Shown here: positions 1 through 9,708 of the stretch, in pieces
Layout of the letters: each line of letters begins with the position of its first letter
How positions within the stretch are numbered: the stretch's first letter is position 1
Assembly: GCF_006575665.1 (NCBI RefSeq)
Contig: NZ_CP041253.1
Location: 2,579,001 to 2,643,000 of the forward strand
Source of the DNA: Echinicola soli
Lineage (GTDB): Bacteria > Bacteroidota > Bacteroidia > Cytophagales > Cyclobacteriaceae
Direction of reading: 5' to 3'
Length of the DNA stretch: 64,000 bases
Notes under the pieces: model-generated
Seen by the model: only the letters and a program-made list of their open reading frames with translations
The model's database searches: none
What the model was told of the DNA's origin: nothing
Translations under genes and position numbers: made by a program

Positions 1-474
1 CTGATCAATGGTGTATCGCAGCAAAATGGCAAGAACTTCAAGGGAGCCTCGGTGGGTTTTTCCGAAGGAAAACGATACGTTCGTTTTGGACTGGATGTAA
101 GCCAGGCTTATCCTGAGTCTGCGGCAAGCAACTTTTGGGAAAGGAGTTATGAGTTGGATAGAAAAAAAGGAAAGTTTAGCATTACCGACCAATTTTCTCT
201 GAAAAGATGGGAGGCGCCATCTGAAGTACACTTAATGAGCCTATACCCTCCGGAAAAAACAGAAGAGGGAATGGTGGGCATCACATTGCCCAATGGTCAG
301 GATATGATAATGCAGTACCCCGCTGATAAGGTGACGTTAACCATAGAAGAATGGCCAGTGGAGGATTCTCGGCTTTTACAGGTTTGGGAGCAGGAAGTGG
401 TTTATCGGTTGGTATTTGTCCAAGTAGGAAAGCGCTTGGAGGAGAAATGGGCGTTTGAAGTGGCCACTCCATAG
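1..474 (+). CDS. Heparinase II/III-like polysaccharide lyase, C-terminal fragment
   Basis: The frame is open from base 1 to a TAG at 472-474, so this is the last 157 residues of a gene that starts outside the window. The piece is beta-rich and has the pattern seen in the C-terminal beta-sheet domain of heparinase II/III-type lyases: an LINGVSQQNGK turn near the start, then a VRFGLDVSQAY strand, then WERSYELDR and ITDQFSL. Enzymes of this kind eliminate uronic-acid-containing polysaccharides in the periplasm, which would fit the sulfatase and SusCD genes that follow. The catalytic domain is not in view, so neither the lyase family nor the substrate can be given. A perfect hairpin directly after the stop separates it from the convergent sulfatase gene. 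Confidence 0.6.
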   Translation: MINGVSQQNGKNFKGASVGFSEGKRYVRFGLDVSQAYPESAASNFWERSYELDRKKGKFSITDQFSLKRWEAPSEVHLMSLYPPEKTEEGMVGITLPNGQDMIMQYPADKVTLTIEEWPVEDSRLLQVWEQEVVYRLVFVQVGKRLEEKWAFEVATP

Positions 475-504
475 CTCCACCAGTAAAGTGGTTTACTGGT
501 GGAG
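475..504. terminator. Hairpin between convergent genes
   Basis: Perfect 13-bp stem (475-487 pairs with 492-504) with a 4-base loop GTGG, beginning on the base after the upstream stop codon and lying before the end of the convergent sulfatase gene. There is no T-run on either side, so it may be a bidirectional pause or mRNA-end hairpin rather than a classical intrinsic terminator. Confidence 0.55.
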
Positions 505-536
505 TTGGGAAAGGTCAGCTAATGCCCGTTTCGGGT

Positions 537-1865
537 TCAATCTCCCGATTCCCAAGCGTTATTGCCTGATGTCGGAACGAAATAGGGATGAGGGAGTTGG
601 GCGAGCCATTGGTTATACTTTTCATTCATTTCAAGGTGTTTTCCAGGATTGCTTTTTAGCAGGTTGTTTTCTTCCGCCAGGTCTTGGTCCAGGTTGTAGA
701 GTTCATGGCTGTCTTTGTTCACGATAAGCTTCCATTGCCCGGTCCTGATGGCACCTTTATACTGACTGGTGTGCCAGTACAGTTCACGGTGTTCGTGTTC
801 CTGAGGTTTGTTGATGAGTTCCAGTACCGATTTTCCTTCCAGGTTTCGTTTGGAATAGCCTACGGCATCCAAAATGCTTGGCAGGATATCGAGGCTTGAT
901 GTGATGGAATGACAAACGGTTCCACTGTTGATTTTTCCTGGCCATCTTACCGCAAAAGGAACCCGGATTCCTCCTTCATACAGTTGGCCTTTGTAGCCTT
1001 TCAAGGGACTATTGTTGGCACTGATATGTTTCGATCCTCCATTGTCATTGATGAAGAAGATGATCGTGTTGTCCAGCTCGTCCATTGCTTGAAGCTGATC
1101 GAAGATCTTGCCGACATTTTCGTCCAGTGAATAAGCCATGGCTGCTAAGATTTCCCGTTTTGGATCCTCCGGAAATTTGCCTTTGAACATTTCCACATGC
1201 TCAGGTTTGGCTTCCAAAGGGCTGTGGACTGCGTTATAGGAAATATAGAGAAAAAAGGGATTTTCACGATTGTTGGTGGCAAAGTCCAGCGCTTCATCCG
1301 TGATGGCATCGGTCATGTAGGGAATGGTGGCCGGGTCTACAGGCTTGCCATCATCAATGACGTCTATGGCTTTCCCTGTGTGGTAGTGGTTGGAGCCCCA
1401 CAGGAATCCCCAAAAATGGTCAAAGCCCTTTTGTTGGGGCTGGAATTCCTCTGCAAACCCTTCATGCCATTTGCCAAATGCTGCGGTAGAATAACCTAGT
1501 GGCTGAAGGTATTCTCCGACCAGTTTGACATTGTGAGGGAGTCCATATTCATCTTGATCTATACTGTAGGTTATCCCTTTGATGTAGTTGTAAATATGGC
1601 CAAACTCAGGCTGGTTGATGCCAGAAAGGAGCCCGGCGCGGGAAGGGGAGCATACGCTGGCGGTCACATATGCGTTGGTGAATTTTGCGCCTTCGTTTGC
1701 GATCCTGTCAATGTTGGAGGTAGATATAAACTTGTCAGACTGAAAACTGAAATCAGCGTACCCCGCATCATCGCTGACGATGACGATGATGTTGGGTTTT
1801 TCTTGGGCTAAGCTGTTGCCTATTGTGAATAACAAGAGAATTAAAAATGAACAGTATGGTTTCAT
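537..1865 (-). CDS. Secreted sulfatase (S1 family, formylglycine type)
   Basis: 442 residues with an N-terminal signal peptide (hydrophobic stretch ending in NSLAQ, about residue 21). The alkaline-phosphatase-like sulfatase fold is shown by the metal-binding Asp pair in IVSDDAGY (residues 32-33) and by VCSPSRAGLLSG, where Cys72-x-Pro-x-Arg76 is the signature in which the Cys is converted to formylglycine. Further family motifs are GKWHEGF and INDNGG. It would hydrolyse sulfate esters of a polysaccharide in the periplasm. It is the only gene of the first block on the minus strand and faces the lyase fragment. It ends in SGD with no T9SS tail. Its sulfatase subfamily cannot be settled by eye. 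Confidence 0.93.
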   Translation of the reverse strand: MKPYCSFLILLLFTIGNSLAQEKPNIIVIVSDDAGYADFSFQSDKFISTSNIDRIANEGAKFTNAYVTASVCSPSRAGLLSGINQPEFGHIYNYIKGITYSIDQDEYGLPHNVKLVGEYLQPLGYSTAAFGKWHEGFAEEFQPQQKGFDHFWGFLWGSNHYHTGKAIDVIDDGKPVDPATIPYMTDAITDEALDFATNNRENPFFLYISYNAVHSPLEAKPEHVEMFKGKFPEDPKREILAAMAYSLDENVGKIFDQLQAMDELDNTIIFFINDNGGSKHISANNSPLKGYKGQLYEGGIRVPFAVRWPGKINSGTVCHSITSSLDILPSILDAVGYSKRNLEGKSVLELINKPQEHEHRELYWHTSQYKGAIRTGQWKLIVNKDSHELYNLDQDLAEENNLLKSNPGKHLEMNEKYNQWLAQLPHPYFVPTSGNNAWESGD

Positions 1866-2217
1866 GCTTTAATATTTGTAAGTGAATTAACGTTAATCAA
1901 AGTACTGCATATGATAATATAATGAAAATTTTAAAAACAAAAAGATAATGTTTTGAACGTTTTTTATGCTTGTGTTTGATCTTTAGATTTATACGGTAAT
2001 ATTTGTCTATATGTGGATTTAAAGTGAATCGAATAGTTTTAATTGTTTAGGTGAATTGTTTTTAATATGGTTTTGAGAAACCAATATATTTTCGATTGGT
2101 TTTATTATAAAATTTTTAGAGGATTAATGGGGTTTTTGTAAAGGTATTTAGTAGTTTTTATAAGGAAGTAAAGCATAAAATGTTTTACTCTATTGTTTTT
2201 TTTGTTTAAAAATTTTT
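1866..2217. other. AT-rich divergent intergenic region
   Basis: 352 bases between the divergent sulfatase and sigma factor genes. It is very A+T rich and holds no ORF or repeat that I can support. It should carry the promoters for both genes, but I see no convincing TTTG / TAnnTTTG pair with normal spacing. Confidence 0.5.
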
Positions 2218-2832
2218 ATGTTTAAGAAATGTCTGATTATGAGAAAGCTAATAAAGTATAAGGAGAAGGAGTTGGTTGCTCTGATGAAGGAGGGGGAGTT
2301 GGCTGCTTTCGATGAATTGTATTATCGATATGCTCCACGTGTATTTGGGTTTGCCAAGAGTATTTTTTATGATCACGATATTGCAGAGGAGGCTGTTCAG
2401 GAGGTATTTGTGAAAGTATGGGAAAAGCGAGATGGATTAAATGAACAATTGAACTTTAAAAGTTATTTGTTTACAGCTGTCAAGCACCAAGTGTACAATA
2501 GAATAAGACAGGTGAAGCGTACTGTGGGATTAGAAGAAATGGCTCAGCCAGTCTATCACGAAGTTTCCGGTTTGGACGAATTGGAATACAAAGAATTTGA
2601 GCAAACAGCTTTGAATTTGATAGATAGTCTTCCCAGTGTACAAAAGCAGGTGTTTAAATTGAGCCGGTTGGATGGGGTCAGTCATAAGGAAATTGCCGAA
2701 AATCTAGGTGTTTCTGTCCGTACGGTAGAACATCATTGTTACTTGGCTACTAAATTCTTAAAAGGGCAACTGCTAAAACAGGCATCTGTCATCACCCTGA
2801 CGTTGTTCATTTTGATTTTTTTGAACAACTAA
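2218..2832 (+). CDS. ECF RNA polymerase sigma factor, PUL-linked
   Basis: 204 residues. Sigma region 2 is seen around AFDELYYRYAPRVFGFAKSI and DIAEEAVQEVFVKVWEK. Region 4 is the helix-turn-helix GVSHKEIAENLGVSVRTVEHH near residues 160-180. The C-terminus ends in a short hydrophobic tail (LTLFILIFLNN), common in Bacteroidota RpoE-like factors. The start could be the ATG at 2218 or the one at 2239 (MRKLIK); the second gives a more usual N-terminus. The gene lies upstream of a FecR anti-sigma gene and an STN-type SusC, so it probably drives transcription of this polysaccharide locus when SusC is loaded. The ligand is unknown. Confidence 0.93.
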   Translation: MFKKCLIMRKLIKYKEKELVALMKEGELAAFDELYYRYAPRVFGFAKSIFYDHDIAEEAVQEVFVKVWEKRDGLNEQLNFKSYLFTAVKHQVYNRIRQVKRTVGLEEMAQPVYHEVSGLDELEYKEFEQTALNLIDSLPSVQKQVFKLSRLDGVSHKEIAENLGVSVRTVEHHCYLATKFLKGQLLKQASVITLTLFILIFLNN

Positions 2833-3230
2833 TTTGTTGTTTTTTGGATAATAATGTAATTGCTGCTAAAGTAAAATGCTGTTGATTCGGCTATTGTTTC
2901 CATGGCCGTTGCCCATGGCTATCACGCTCTATCTGGCACTAGACACGGTTACTTGGATGCAGACAAGCCTTTAAGGGCTTCCGCCTAACCTGCCCAGCCC
3001 TTCCTAATAAAAAAATCAGCGTAAATCTTATTAATCGGCACTATCTGCGTTCTATTACCCCCCCCCCCTCAACTTTTCCGCTTGACCCCTGATCTCAAAT
3101 TGTTGTTTTTATACCGGTGATTTGTAAAACGCTGTTAAACAGGTGTTTGCTTGTTTTTTTGTTTTTTTTTATAAATAAATTAAGTAGTTCCCCTCTGTCA
3201 TGTGTAGTGCCATTAAATCGAAGAAAAAAA
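2833..3230. other. Intergenic region with REP-like palindromes and a repeat copy
   Basis: 398 bases between sigma factor and FecR. The first part (about 2905-3000) has small palindromes, such as CCATGG arms around 2900-2917 and AAGCC/GGCTT arms near 2968-2984, which resemble REP elements seen in Bacteroidota. The second part is copy A of repeat family 1, listed separately. No gene is supportable here, although the frame of FecR stays open upstream to a GTG at 3117. Confidence 0.4.
3006..3097 (-). repeat. Dispersed intergenic repeat family 1, copy A
   Basis: About 92 bases that match, in the opposite orientation, 27585-27673 and 62320-62410, and in the same orientation 54073-54164. Shared blocks are AATCAGCGTAAATCTTATTAA, CTATCTGCGT, a C-rich tract, and AACTTTTCCGCTTGA. 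This copy has an 11-base C run at 3058-3068 where the others have six or fewer. Every copy is outside genes. Confidence 0.8.
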
Positions 3231-4229
3231 TTGGAAAAAGAGATACTTTTAAAATATCTATCGGGCACTGCTTCCCAAGTAGAAAAAGCAGCTGTTATTG
3301 ATTGGCTTAAAACAGATAAGGGAAAAGCGCAATTGGAATCCTTGATGCAAGAGGAGTGGGGAAAGGAGCATAAGGGAGTACAGGAAGATGATTTAGAAAA
3401 GATGCTCACTGGGATTTATCGACGGATCGGTAAAGCTACTACCCATAAAAAACTGTCCAACAGAAAGGACCACAATTGGGGGAAGGTAGTTAGGATAGCT
3501 GCATCCGTGATGCTTGTCTCTTTATTGACTGTTCTGCTGTATAAGCAGCTTGATTATACTACCCCTGAATTGCCCGAAGAGCTCAAGACCTATACGAAGA
3601 AAGCTAGAGCAGGAGAAAAGCTGAAGCTACGTCTGCCGGACAAGACCTTTGTGATTTTGAATGCCAACTCTACCATAAGCTATACTTCGGGATTTGGAAA
3701 AGGAACCCGTGAGGTGGAGCTGGAAGGAGAAGCATTTTTTGAAATTACCCCAGATAAGGAGCGGCCATTTATGGTGAGAGCAGGTGGGGTAGTAGTGACT
3801 GCTTTGGGTACGGCTTTTAATACAGAAAATAGGGGAGGTAATGTATCGGTGGCGCTCACAGAAGGAAAAGTAAGTGTAGAAAATAAAGTGGAGGGAAATG
3901 AGGAAAGTGTCATTTTGGTCCCTGGTCAAATAGCCTCTGTAAATCGCAACGTAAGAGGGGAATTAGGTGTCGCGACATTTATTCAGGAAGATGTTACTGC
4001 ATGGAAAGAAGGAAAAATCCTCTTCAAGAGCAAACCGCTCGGCGAGATTTTGGATGATCTTGAAGAATGGTATGGCGTGGACATCAAGTTAACAAAAGGC
4101 GTGAATGCCGCTCGAAAAGTTTCGGGAACTTTTAATAACGAGAGCTTAGAAAATGTGCTGAAGGGATTGACTTTTTCCCTTGGCTTCGAATATGAAATAA
4201 ATAATGAACAAGTGATACTCAAAAAATAA
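3231..4229 (+). CDS. FecR-family anti-sigma factor
   Basis: 332 residues from the chosen start. A short N-terminal helical anti-sigma domain (EILLKYLSGTASQVEKAAV) is followed by one membrane segment near residues 86-106. The periplasmic FecR domain follows (LRLPDKTFVILNANSTISY, then VELEGEAFFEIT and ALGTAFNTE), and a C-terminal STN-like secretin/TonB short domain ends the protein (KSKPLGEILDDLEEWYGVDI). It should hold the neighbouring ECF sigma factor inactive until SusC signals through its own STN domain. The start is uncertain: no ATG fits. TTG at 3231 gives the usual N-terminus and GTG at 3207 is the alternative. The frame runs open to a GTG at 3117, but that would add an unlikely hydrophobic leader. 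Confidence 0.9.
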   Translation: MEKEILLKYLSGTASQVEKAAVIDWLKTDKGKAQLESLMQEEWGKEHKGVQEDDLEKMLTGIYRRIGKATTHKKLSNRKDHNWGKVVRIAASVMLVSLLTVLLYKQLDYTTPELPEELKTYTKKARAGEKLKLRLPDKTFVILNANSTISYTSGFGKGTREVELEGEAFFEITPDKERPFMVRAGGVVVTALGTAFNTENRGGNVSVALTEGKVSVENKVEGNEESVILVPGQIASVNRNVRGELGVATFIQEDVTAWKEGKILFKSKPLGEILDDLEEWYGVDIKLTKGVNAARKVSGTFNNESLENVLKGLTFSLGFEYEINNEQVILKK

Positions 4230-4329
4230 CATTGCCTATGTGAAAAGAAATCAGGACAGCCTTCCATCGCCAAATGAATCAACTGCCCTGAACGTTTCAA
4301 GTGATAAACCTTAAAACATTTACAAAATT

Positions 4330-7300
4330 ATGAAAAGAAAATTACTGAGCCTAATTAAAATGGTGTCTAAGAACCTGTTATATGGTATAATTATACAATG
4401 CATATTTCTTACTTCGCTTATGGCTGGGGAGGGAAATGCACAAATCAAGCCCTTGGACAAGGCCTTTGTGAAACTGGAGCATCAAAATCGAACGGTGCAG
4501 TCCCTGTTTGAGGACATGGAGTCCAAGACTGACTATGTCTTTGTCTATCCAGATGACTTGCTAAGCAATAACCCATCCGTGACTTTGGAAAAAGGAAAAA
4601 AATCAGTAGAAGAAGTACTGACCGAAATCGCCAAATCCACTAAACTAAAATTTAAACAGGTCAACAATACCGTCTATGTTGGCAAAAATGTTCAGAACAG
4701 AGCTGATGCAGTAGAGATAAATATTGTTAAAATAGAACTGGTTGGTGTCGTCACTGATGAAGGCGGCAATCCGCTGCCAGGAGTAGCGATCGTCGAAAAA
4801 GGCACCACCAATGGCACCGTGACGGACTTGGAGGGAAAGTACAGTTTTAGTGTCCAAGAGGGAAGCGAATTGGTGATTTCTTTTGTAGGATATACGTCTC
4901 AGACGGTTCAGGTAGGAAGTAGTTCCCAGCTTGATATTGTGCTAGAGGAAGATCTTGGAGACTTGGAAGAAGTGGTGGTTGTGGGGTACGGTACCCAAAA
5001 GAAGAGTACACTCACAGGCTCCGTGACGGACTTAAGAGCTGATAAACTGGCTAAAAATCCAACGACCAATGTGAAGGGACTTTTGGTAGGACAGGTTCCG
5101 GGATTGGTAACCAATCAAAATCCAGGACTTCCGGGCTCTGATAATGTAGACATCAGTATCAGGGGATTTGGTTCTCCGTTGGTAATTGTGGATGGCGTGG
5201 AGTCTCATCTGGACCGATTGGACCCCAATGATATTGAGAGTATTTCGGTGTTGAAAGATGCCTCAGCGGCCATTTATGGTGCGCGTGCCGGAAATGGAGT
5301 CATCTTGGTAACCACTAAAAGAGGAGTCACAGGTAAGCCCAAGGTGTCCTATCATGGGTATTTTGCATCACAGAAAAGATTGACTTTCCCAGAGCAGGTA
5401 GATGCAGGTAGTTTTATCCAGCTCGGTAGGGATGGGATTTTTAACACCCAATATGACCCTACCAAACCAGATGCAGAGATTCCTTATGGTACGACATTTA
5501 CTGAGGAAAACCTGGAGAAGTACAATGCTCCTGGTGCTCCTAGCTATGACTGGGCAAATGCAACTGTGAAAGATGGAGGCTCTCCTCTACAAAACCATAA
5601 CCTGAGTTTTAGGGGTGGAAGTGAGAATGTAAGGTATTATGTCAGTGTAGGAATGCAAGACCAGTCAGGGATTTTTAAAGGAGATTATGACTATAAAAAG
5701 TTTTCGGTAACCAGTAATACCGATATTAAACTTTCTGAAGGCCTGGACCTGAAATTAAATGTGAGCCATATCAATGAGCAACAAGATTATGCCTCTTCAA
5801 GTATCGGGGATATATGGAATGATTTGAGGACAGCTCAGCCTATCTATCCTACGGTCTTGCCTGATCCTACGAAGAATCCCTATTCTGGATTCAATGCTCG
5901 CTCACCTGTGACTCGGATAAATAAAGACGCGGTAGGATATGAGAATACTAATAAAAAAACGACTGCTGGTGCTGCGGAATTAAGCTATAATCTTCCATTT
6001 TTTAAGGACCTAACGGTGGGAGCAAGGATGAATTTTCGGTTTAGAGGTGCGGTACGAGAGGAGCTGACCAGGTTCTACGAAGTGTACTCTTATAATCCTG
6101 ATGATATCACGGAAGATTATGACGGATATAAGTTAGAAGGTTCGCAAGGGATCAATTCATATACCAAATCAATTTTTGGTCCAGGCAATGATCCGAGAAG
6201 TAGGTTCCTGTACAGAGGTTATGCAAGGTATAACAAAGAGGTTTCCAAGCATGATTTTTCTGCGCTGGCATTTGTGGAAAGGGAGGACAATATATACAAT
6301 GATCTGTCGGTAACACGGAGGGACCTGCTTTCTCCTGATATTCCTCAAGTAAGCGGAGCCAATGAACTGACCATCACTAAGGGGACTGGAAGGGATGTCG
6401 AATACACCCGGATCAGTGTAGCTGGCCGATTTAATTATTCCTATGATGAAAAGTACCTGTTTGAAGCGACCTTACGGGCGGATGCGAGCTCTAAGTTTGG
6501 CCCCAAGGTAAGATGGGGCTATTTTCCTTCTGTTTCTGCGGGCTGGAATATTGCCAGGGAGGACTTTCTGAAAGATGCAGCAGTTCTGGATCAGTTGAAG
6601 TTGAGGCTTTCCTACAGTCAAACTGGCGTGGATAATAACCTGAGCAATACCTCCTTTGAATACCTGTCAGGGTTTGAAGAAAGGGTAGGGAATATCTACA
6701 TCCTAAATGGTGATCAGGTTCCCCAAATTCAATCCAGTAGTTTGCCCAATGAATTGGTGACATGGGAGGAGACAACTTTATATAATGTGGGGGTAGACTA
6801 TACAATATTTGACGGTAGGGTGTTTGGTAGCTTTGATGGATTTTACCGATATCGTGATGGACTGCTAAGGATTCCTCTAGAGGATTTGCCAGGGACATTT
6901 GGAGCCCCTCTTCCCGCGGTAAACCTTGATGCGAGAAGTAACAGGGGCTTTGATGCTTCACTTGGTATTAGAGGTGCTGTGGGCGAATTCCAGTACAATA
7001 TCGTTGCAGGTGTGGGGTACACTCGGGAAAAATACGAAAAGTACCAAGAGGATATCGATGAGACGGATCCTGTGCAGGTGAAATTTGATAAGAGGGCCGG
7101 ACGCTGGGTAAACACCGTCTTTGGCTATAAGTCTCATGGCCTTTTTAATTCACAAGCCGAAGTAGATGAATACTTGGACACGTACACTTTTGAAGATATC
7201 AATGGCAGCCCAAAACCGGGCGATATCAGGTATGTTGATCTTACAGGAGATGGTGTGATCAATAGGGAGGACCGATATGAAATCGGGTATGGAAATGACC

Positions 7301-7815
7301 CGCAATTGACCTATAGTCTTCAGCCTAATTTGACCTATAAAAACTTTAACCTGTCCATGCTATGGCAAGGAGGCTCTCAGTTCAATGTATTTGTGGTAGG
7401 AGCCTTCAGGGCACCGTTTGGCAATGAGCAGGTTCCGCTAAAGCTGCATGAGGAATACGCTTGGTTCCAAGACCCAGCTAACCCAGGTGTAGGAAGTAAT
7501 CCCAATGCACAATTGCCCGCCTTTAATAGGGATGGAGCTAGGACTTGGAATGATACCCAATCCGATTTTTGGATGAAGGACGGCACCTATATAAGGTTAA
7601 AGACGGCTACCTTATCGTACACTTTCAGTCAGCAGATGTTGTCCCGGGTAGGCTTGGATAGGCTGACACTGTATGTGTCTGGAGACAATATAGTGGCATT
7701 TAACAAACTGGGGATTTTCAAAGGGAATATTGATCCTGAGGAGGCCTCCCGTCCAAATGCCTTTAATCTGCCTCTGTTGAGGACGATGTCCTTTGGTGTT
7801 CAATTAGCGTTGTAA
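4330..7815 (+). CDS. SusC/RagA-family TonB-dependent transporter with STN signalling domain
   Basis: 1161 residues. Signal peptide near residues 1-37. An STN domain follows (FVKLEHQNRTVQSLFEDM to VNNTVYV, about 45-115), then a carboxypeptidase-D-like beta-sandwich (VVTDEGGNPLPGVAI, about 137-210). The SusC-specific VVVVGYGTQKK stretch starts at residue 215 and leads into the plug (VDGVESHLDRLDPNDIESISVLKDASAAIYGARAGNG region). The rest is a 22-strand barrel. It imports oligosaccharides across the outer membrane with the SusD protein downstream. The STN domain marks it as a transducer that can signal to FecR. The next gene starts 18 bases after its stop. Confidence 0.97.
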   Translation: MKRKLLSLIKMVSKNLLYGIIIQCIFLTSLMAGEGNAQIKPLDKAFVKLEHQNRTVQSLFEDMESKTDYVFVYPDDLLSNNPSVTLEKGKKSVEEVLTEIAKSTKLKFKQVNNTVYVGKNVQNRADAVEINIVKIELVGVVTDEGGNPLPGVAIVEKGTTNGTVTDLEGKYSFSVQEGSELVISFVGYTSQTVQVGSSSQLDIVLEEDLGDLEEVVVVGYGTQKKSTLTGSVTDLRADKLAKNPTTNVKGLLVGQVPGLVTNQNPGLPGSDNVDISIRGFGSPLVIVDGVESHLDRLDPNDIESISVLKDASAAIYGARAGNGVILVTTKRGVTGKPKVSYHGYFASQKRLTFPEQVDAGSFIQLGRDGIFNTQYDPTKPDAEIPYGTTFTEENLEKYNAPGAPSYDWANATVKDGGSPLQNHNLSFRGGSENVRYYVSVGMQDQSGIFKGDYDYKKFSVTSNTDIKLSEGLDLKLNVSHINEQQDYASSSIGDIWNDLRTAQPIYPTVLPDPTKNPYSGFNARSPVTRINKDAVGYENTNKKTTAGAAELSYNLPFFKDLTVGARMNFRFRGAVREELTRFYEVYSYNPDDITEDYDGYKLEGSQGINSYTKSIFGPGNDPRSRFLYRGYARYNKEVSKHDFSALAFVEREDNIYNDLSVTRRDLLSPDIPQVSGANELTITKGTGRDVEYTRISVAGRFNYSYDEKYLFEATLRADASSKFGPKVRWGYFPSVSAGWNIAREDFLKDAAVLDQLKLRLSYSQTGVDNNLSNTSFEYLSGFEERVGNIYILNGDQVPQIQSSSLPNELVTWEETTLYNVGVDYTIFDGRVFGSFDGFYRYRDGLLRIPLEDLPGTFGAPLPAVNLDARSNRGFDASLGIRGAVGEFQYNIVAGVGYTREKYEKYQEDIDETDPVQVKFDKRAGRWVNTVFGYKSHGLFNSQAEVDEYLDTYTFEDINGSPKPGDIRYVDLTGDGVINREDRYEIGYGNDPQLTYSLQPNLTYKNFNLSMLWQGGSQFNVFVVGAFRAPFGNEQVPLKLHEEYAWFQDPANPGVGSNPNAQLPAFNRDGARTWNDTQSDFWMKDGTYIRLKTATLSYTFSQQMLSRVGLDRLTLYVSGDNIVAFNKLGIFKGNIDPEEASRPNAFNLPLLRTMSFGVQLAL

Positions 7816-7832
7816 TTTAAAAGCAGACCGTA

Positions 7833-9596
7833 ATGAAAAACGTAAGATATATATTTATACCACTTTGCATCTTCATGCTGTTTTCGTGTGAAGACGAGTT
7901 GACCAAGGTTCCGAATTTCATATCGGAGGATAATATTTTTGAGTCCGAGTCTTTGACTGATGCCTACTTGGCTAAAATCTATCAAGATTTGCGATTCATT
8001 AATTTCGGAGGTGATAATGGATATAACGTCGCCATGATCCCTGCCATAGGAGGTGAGCATATTTGCTTTGCAGATTGGCAGACCCCCAACACCACATATC
8101 AGCGGACCTATTCCGCGGCTGCGGGGGATGGGCCGGTTGGCTATTATCCTTGGAATAATATTCGTGATGCGAATTATTTAATAGAGAATATTGCGAATAG
8201 TTCCTCCTTTTCGCAAGTATTTATTGATGCCAAAACCGCTGAGGCAAAGTATCTCCGTGCCCATATGTACTTTGAAATGGTGAAACGGTACGGCGGAGTG
8301 CCCCTGATTACAGACGTGCAATATGTGGACGACCCAGAGGAAGTGCTGTATCCAAGCAGGAGTACCGAACAGGAAATCTATGATTTTATTATTTCGGAGC
8401 TGGATGCAGCCATCCCTTTTTTGAGTACTGACCCAACTGGCGGACAGGGAAGAGTGGATAGATGGACGGCATTATCGCTTAAAAGCCGAGCCGCATTGTA
8501 TGCAGCGAGTATCGCCAATTTTGGTGAAGTGCAGCTGGATGGAGTGGTCGGTATACCCAATGCCCAAGCCGAAAACTATTATCAAATGAGTTATGATGCC
8601 TCCAAAGTGATTCTTGAGTCGGGTAATTTCAGCTTGTACAATGCCTATAACGATAAGGTAGAAAATTATATTAACCTGTTTCTGGATGATGGCAATAGCG
8701 AAGTGATTTTTGCCCAGGTTTTTGAGCCGATCGTGAAAGGGACGGGGTTTGATCGTTTGGCTTTTCCTGCCGAATTCCGCGGTGGCTGGGGCTGTAATTT
8801 CCCCGTGTTATATGATATAGTCGAATTGTTTGATTTTCAGGATGGCACCTTAGGGACTTCCATTTCGAGAGATGAGCTTACAGCAGATAATTCTTGGGAC
8901 ATAGATGAGTTTTTTGGGAATAGAGATCCGCGCTTTAGGGCATCGGTTTTTTATCCTGAAACTACTTTTAAAGGCGGCTTGATCTATTTTCACAGTAGCA
9001 CATTGTATACCAATAGCAATGGAGAAAAAGTGGAAACTACCTCAGGAAATCTTGACAGGGTCGGAGAGGTATGGCCAGCTGCAGCTCACCCTAGGAACGT
9101 AAGGAATACCGCCTTGCTAAGACGAAAGAATGTAAATGAGAACTTGGATTTGCCGAATTCAGGTGAATCAGGACAGGATTTTGCGATTTTCAGGCTGGGC
9201 GAGACGTATTTGAATTTGGCAGAGGCTGCTTATTATCTCAACAATAGGGACGAATCACTCAATGCGATCAACATGCTACGTGAAAGAGTCGGAATGCCCC
9301 TTTATGATCAGATTTCTGAGGATAAATTGAGAAAGGAAAGGCAAGTGGAACTGTGTTTTGAGACACATCGGTATTGGGACTTGGTAAGATGGAGAATTGC
9401 CCCGGAATATTTGGATAATGTCAGGATGAAAGGATTGGTCTTCAAGTATGACCTGGATGAGGACAAGTATATTATTACACTAAAAAATGCCGAACCCGAG
9501 ACCCGGACATTTGGTCCGGAACGGTTTTACTTTCCTATCAATCAAGGGATCATCGCAGATAATCCCAAGTGGGTCCAAAATCCATTCTACGAATAG
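7833..9596 (+). CDS. SusD/RagB-family glycan-binding lipoprotein
   Basis: 587 residues. A lipoprotein signal peptide ends in LFSC (Cys19), so the mature protein is anchored in the outer membrane. The alpha-helical TPR-like SusD core is seen in AEAKYLRAHMYFEMVKRYGGVPLI, and the C-terminal SusD domain in RLGETYLNLAEAAYYLN, ERQVELCFETHRYWDLVRW and FPINQGII. It captures oligosaccharide on the cell surface and forms the lid of the SusC partner encoded 18 bases upstream. A terminator follows, so the SusCD pair ends one transcript. The ligand cannot be read from sequence. Confidence 0.96.
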   Translation: MKNVRYIFIPLCIFMLFSCEDELTKVPNFISEDNIFESESLTDAYLAKIYQDLRFINFGGDNGYNVAMIPAIGGEHICFADWQTPNTTYQRTYSAAAGDGPVGYYPWNNIRDANYLIENIANSSSFSQVFIDAKTAEAKYLRAHMYFEMVKRYGGVPLITDVQYVDDPEEVLYPSRSTEQEIYDFIISELDAAIPFLSTDPTGGQGRVDRWTALSLKSRAALYAASIANFGEVQLDGVVGIPNAQAENYYQMSYDASKVILESGNFSLYNAYNDKVENYINLFLDDGNSEVIFAQVFEPIVKGTGFDRLAFPAEFRGGWGCNFPVLYDIVELFDFQDGTLGTSISRDELTADNSWDIDEFFGNRDPRFRASVFYPETTFKGGLIYFHSSTLYTNSNGEKVETTSGNLDRVGEVWPAAAHPRNVRNTALLRRKNVNENLDLPNSGESGQDFAIFRLGETYLNLAEAAYYLNNRDESLNAINMLRERVGMPLYDQISEDKLRKERQVELCFETHRYWDLVRWRIAPEYLDNVRMKGLVFKYDLDEDKYIITLKNAEPETRTFGPERFYFPINQGIIADNPKWVQNPFYE

Positions 9597-9616
9597 GAGT
9601 AAAACAAATTGATATA

Positions 9617-9647
9617 AAAAGACCGGTGAGATCGCCGGTCTTTTTAT
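9617..9647 (+). terminator. Intrinsic terminator after SusD
   Basis: AAAGACCGG stem with CCGGTCTTT and a short loop, followed by a T-rich tract. It lies 20 bases after the SusD stop codon and separates SusCD from the sulfatase operon. Confidence 0.85.
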
Positions 9648-9708
9648 CTTTTGAGTAGGTATATTAGTGCGTTTGGACTATATTTAAATGAACTATTAAA
9701 CGATAAAT

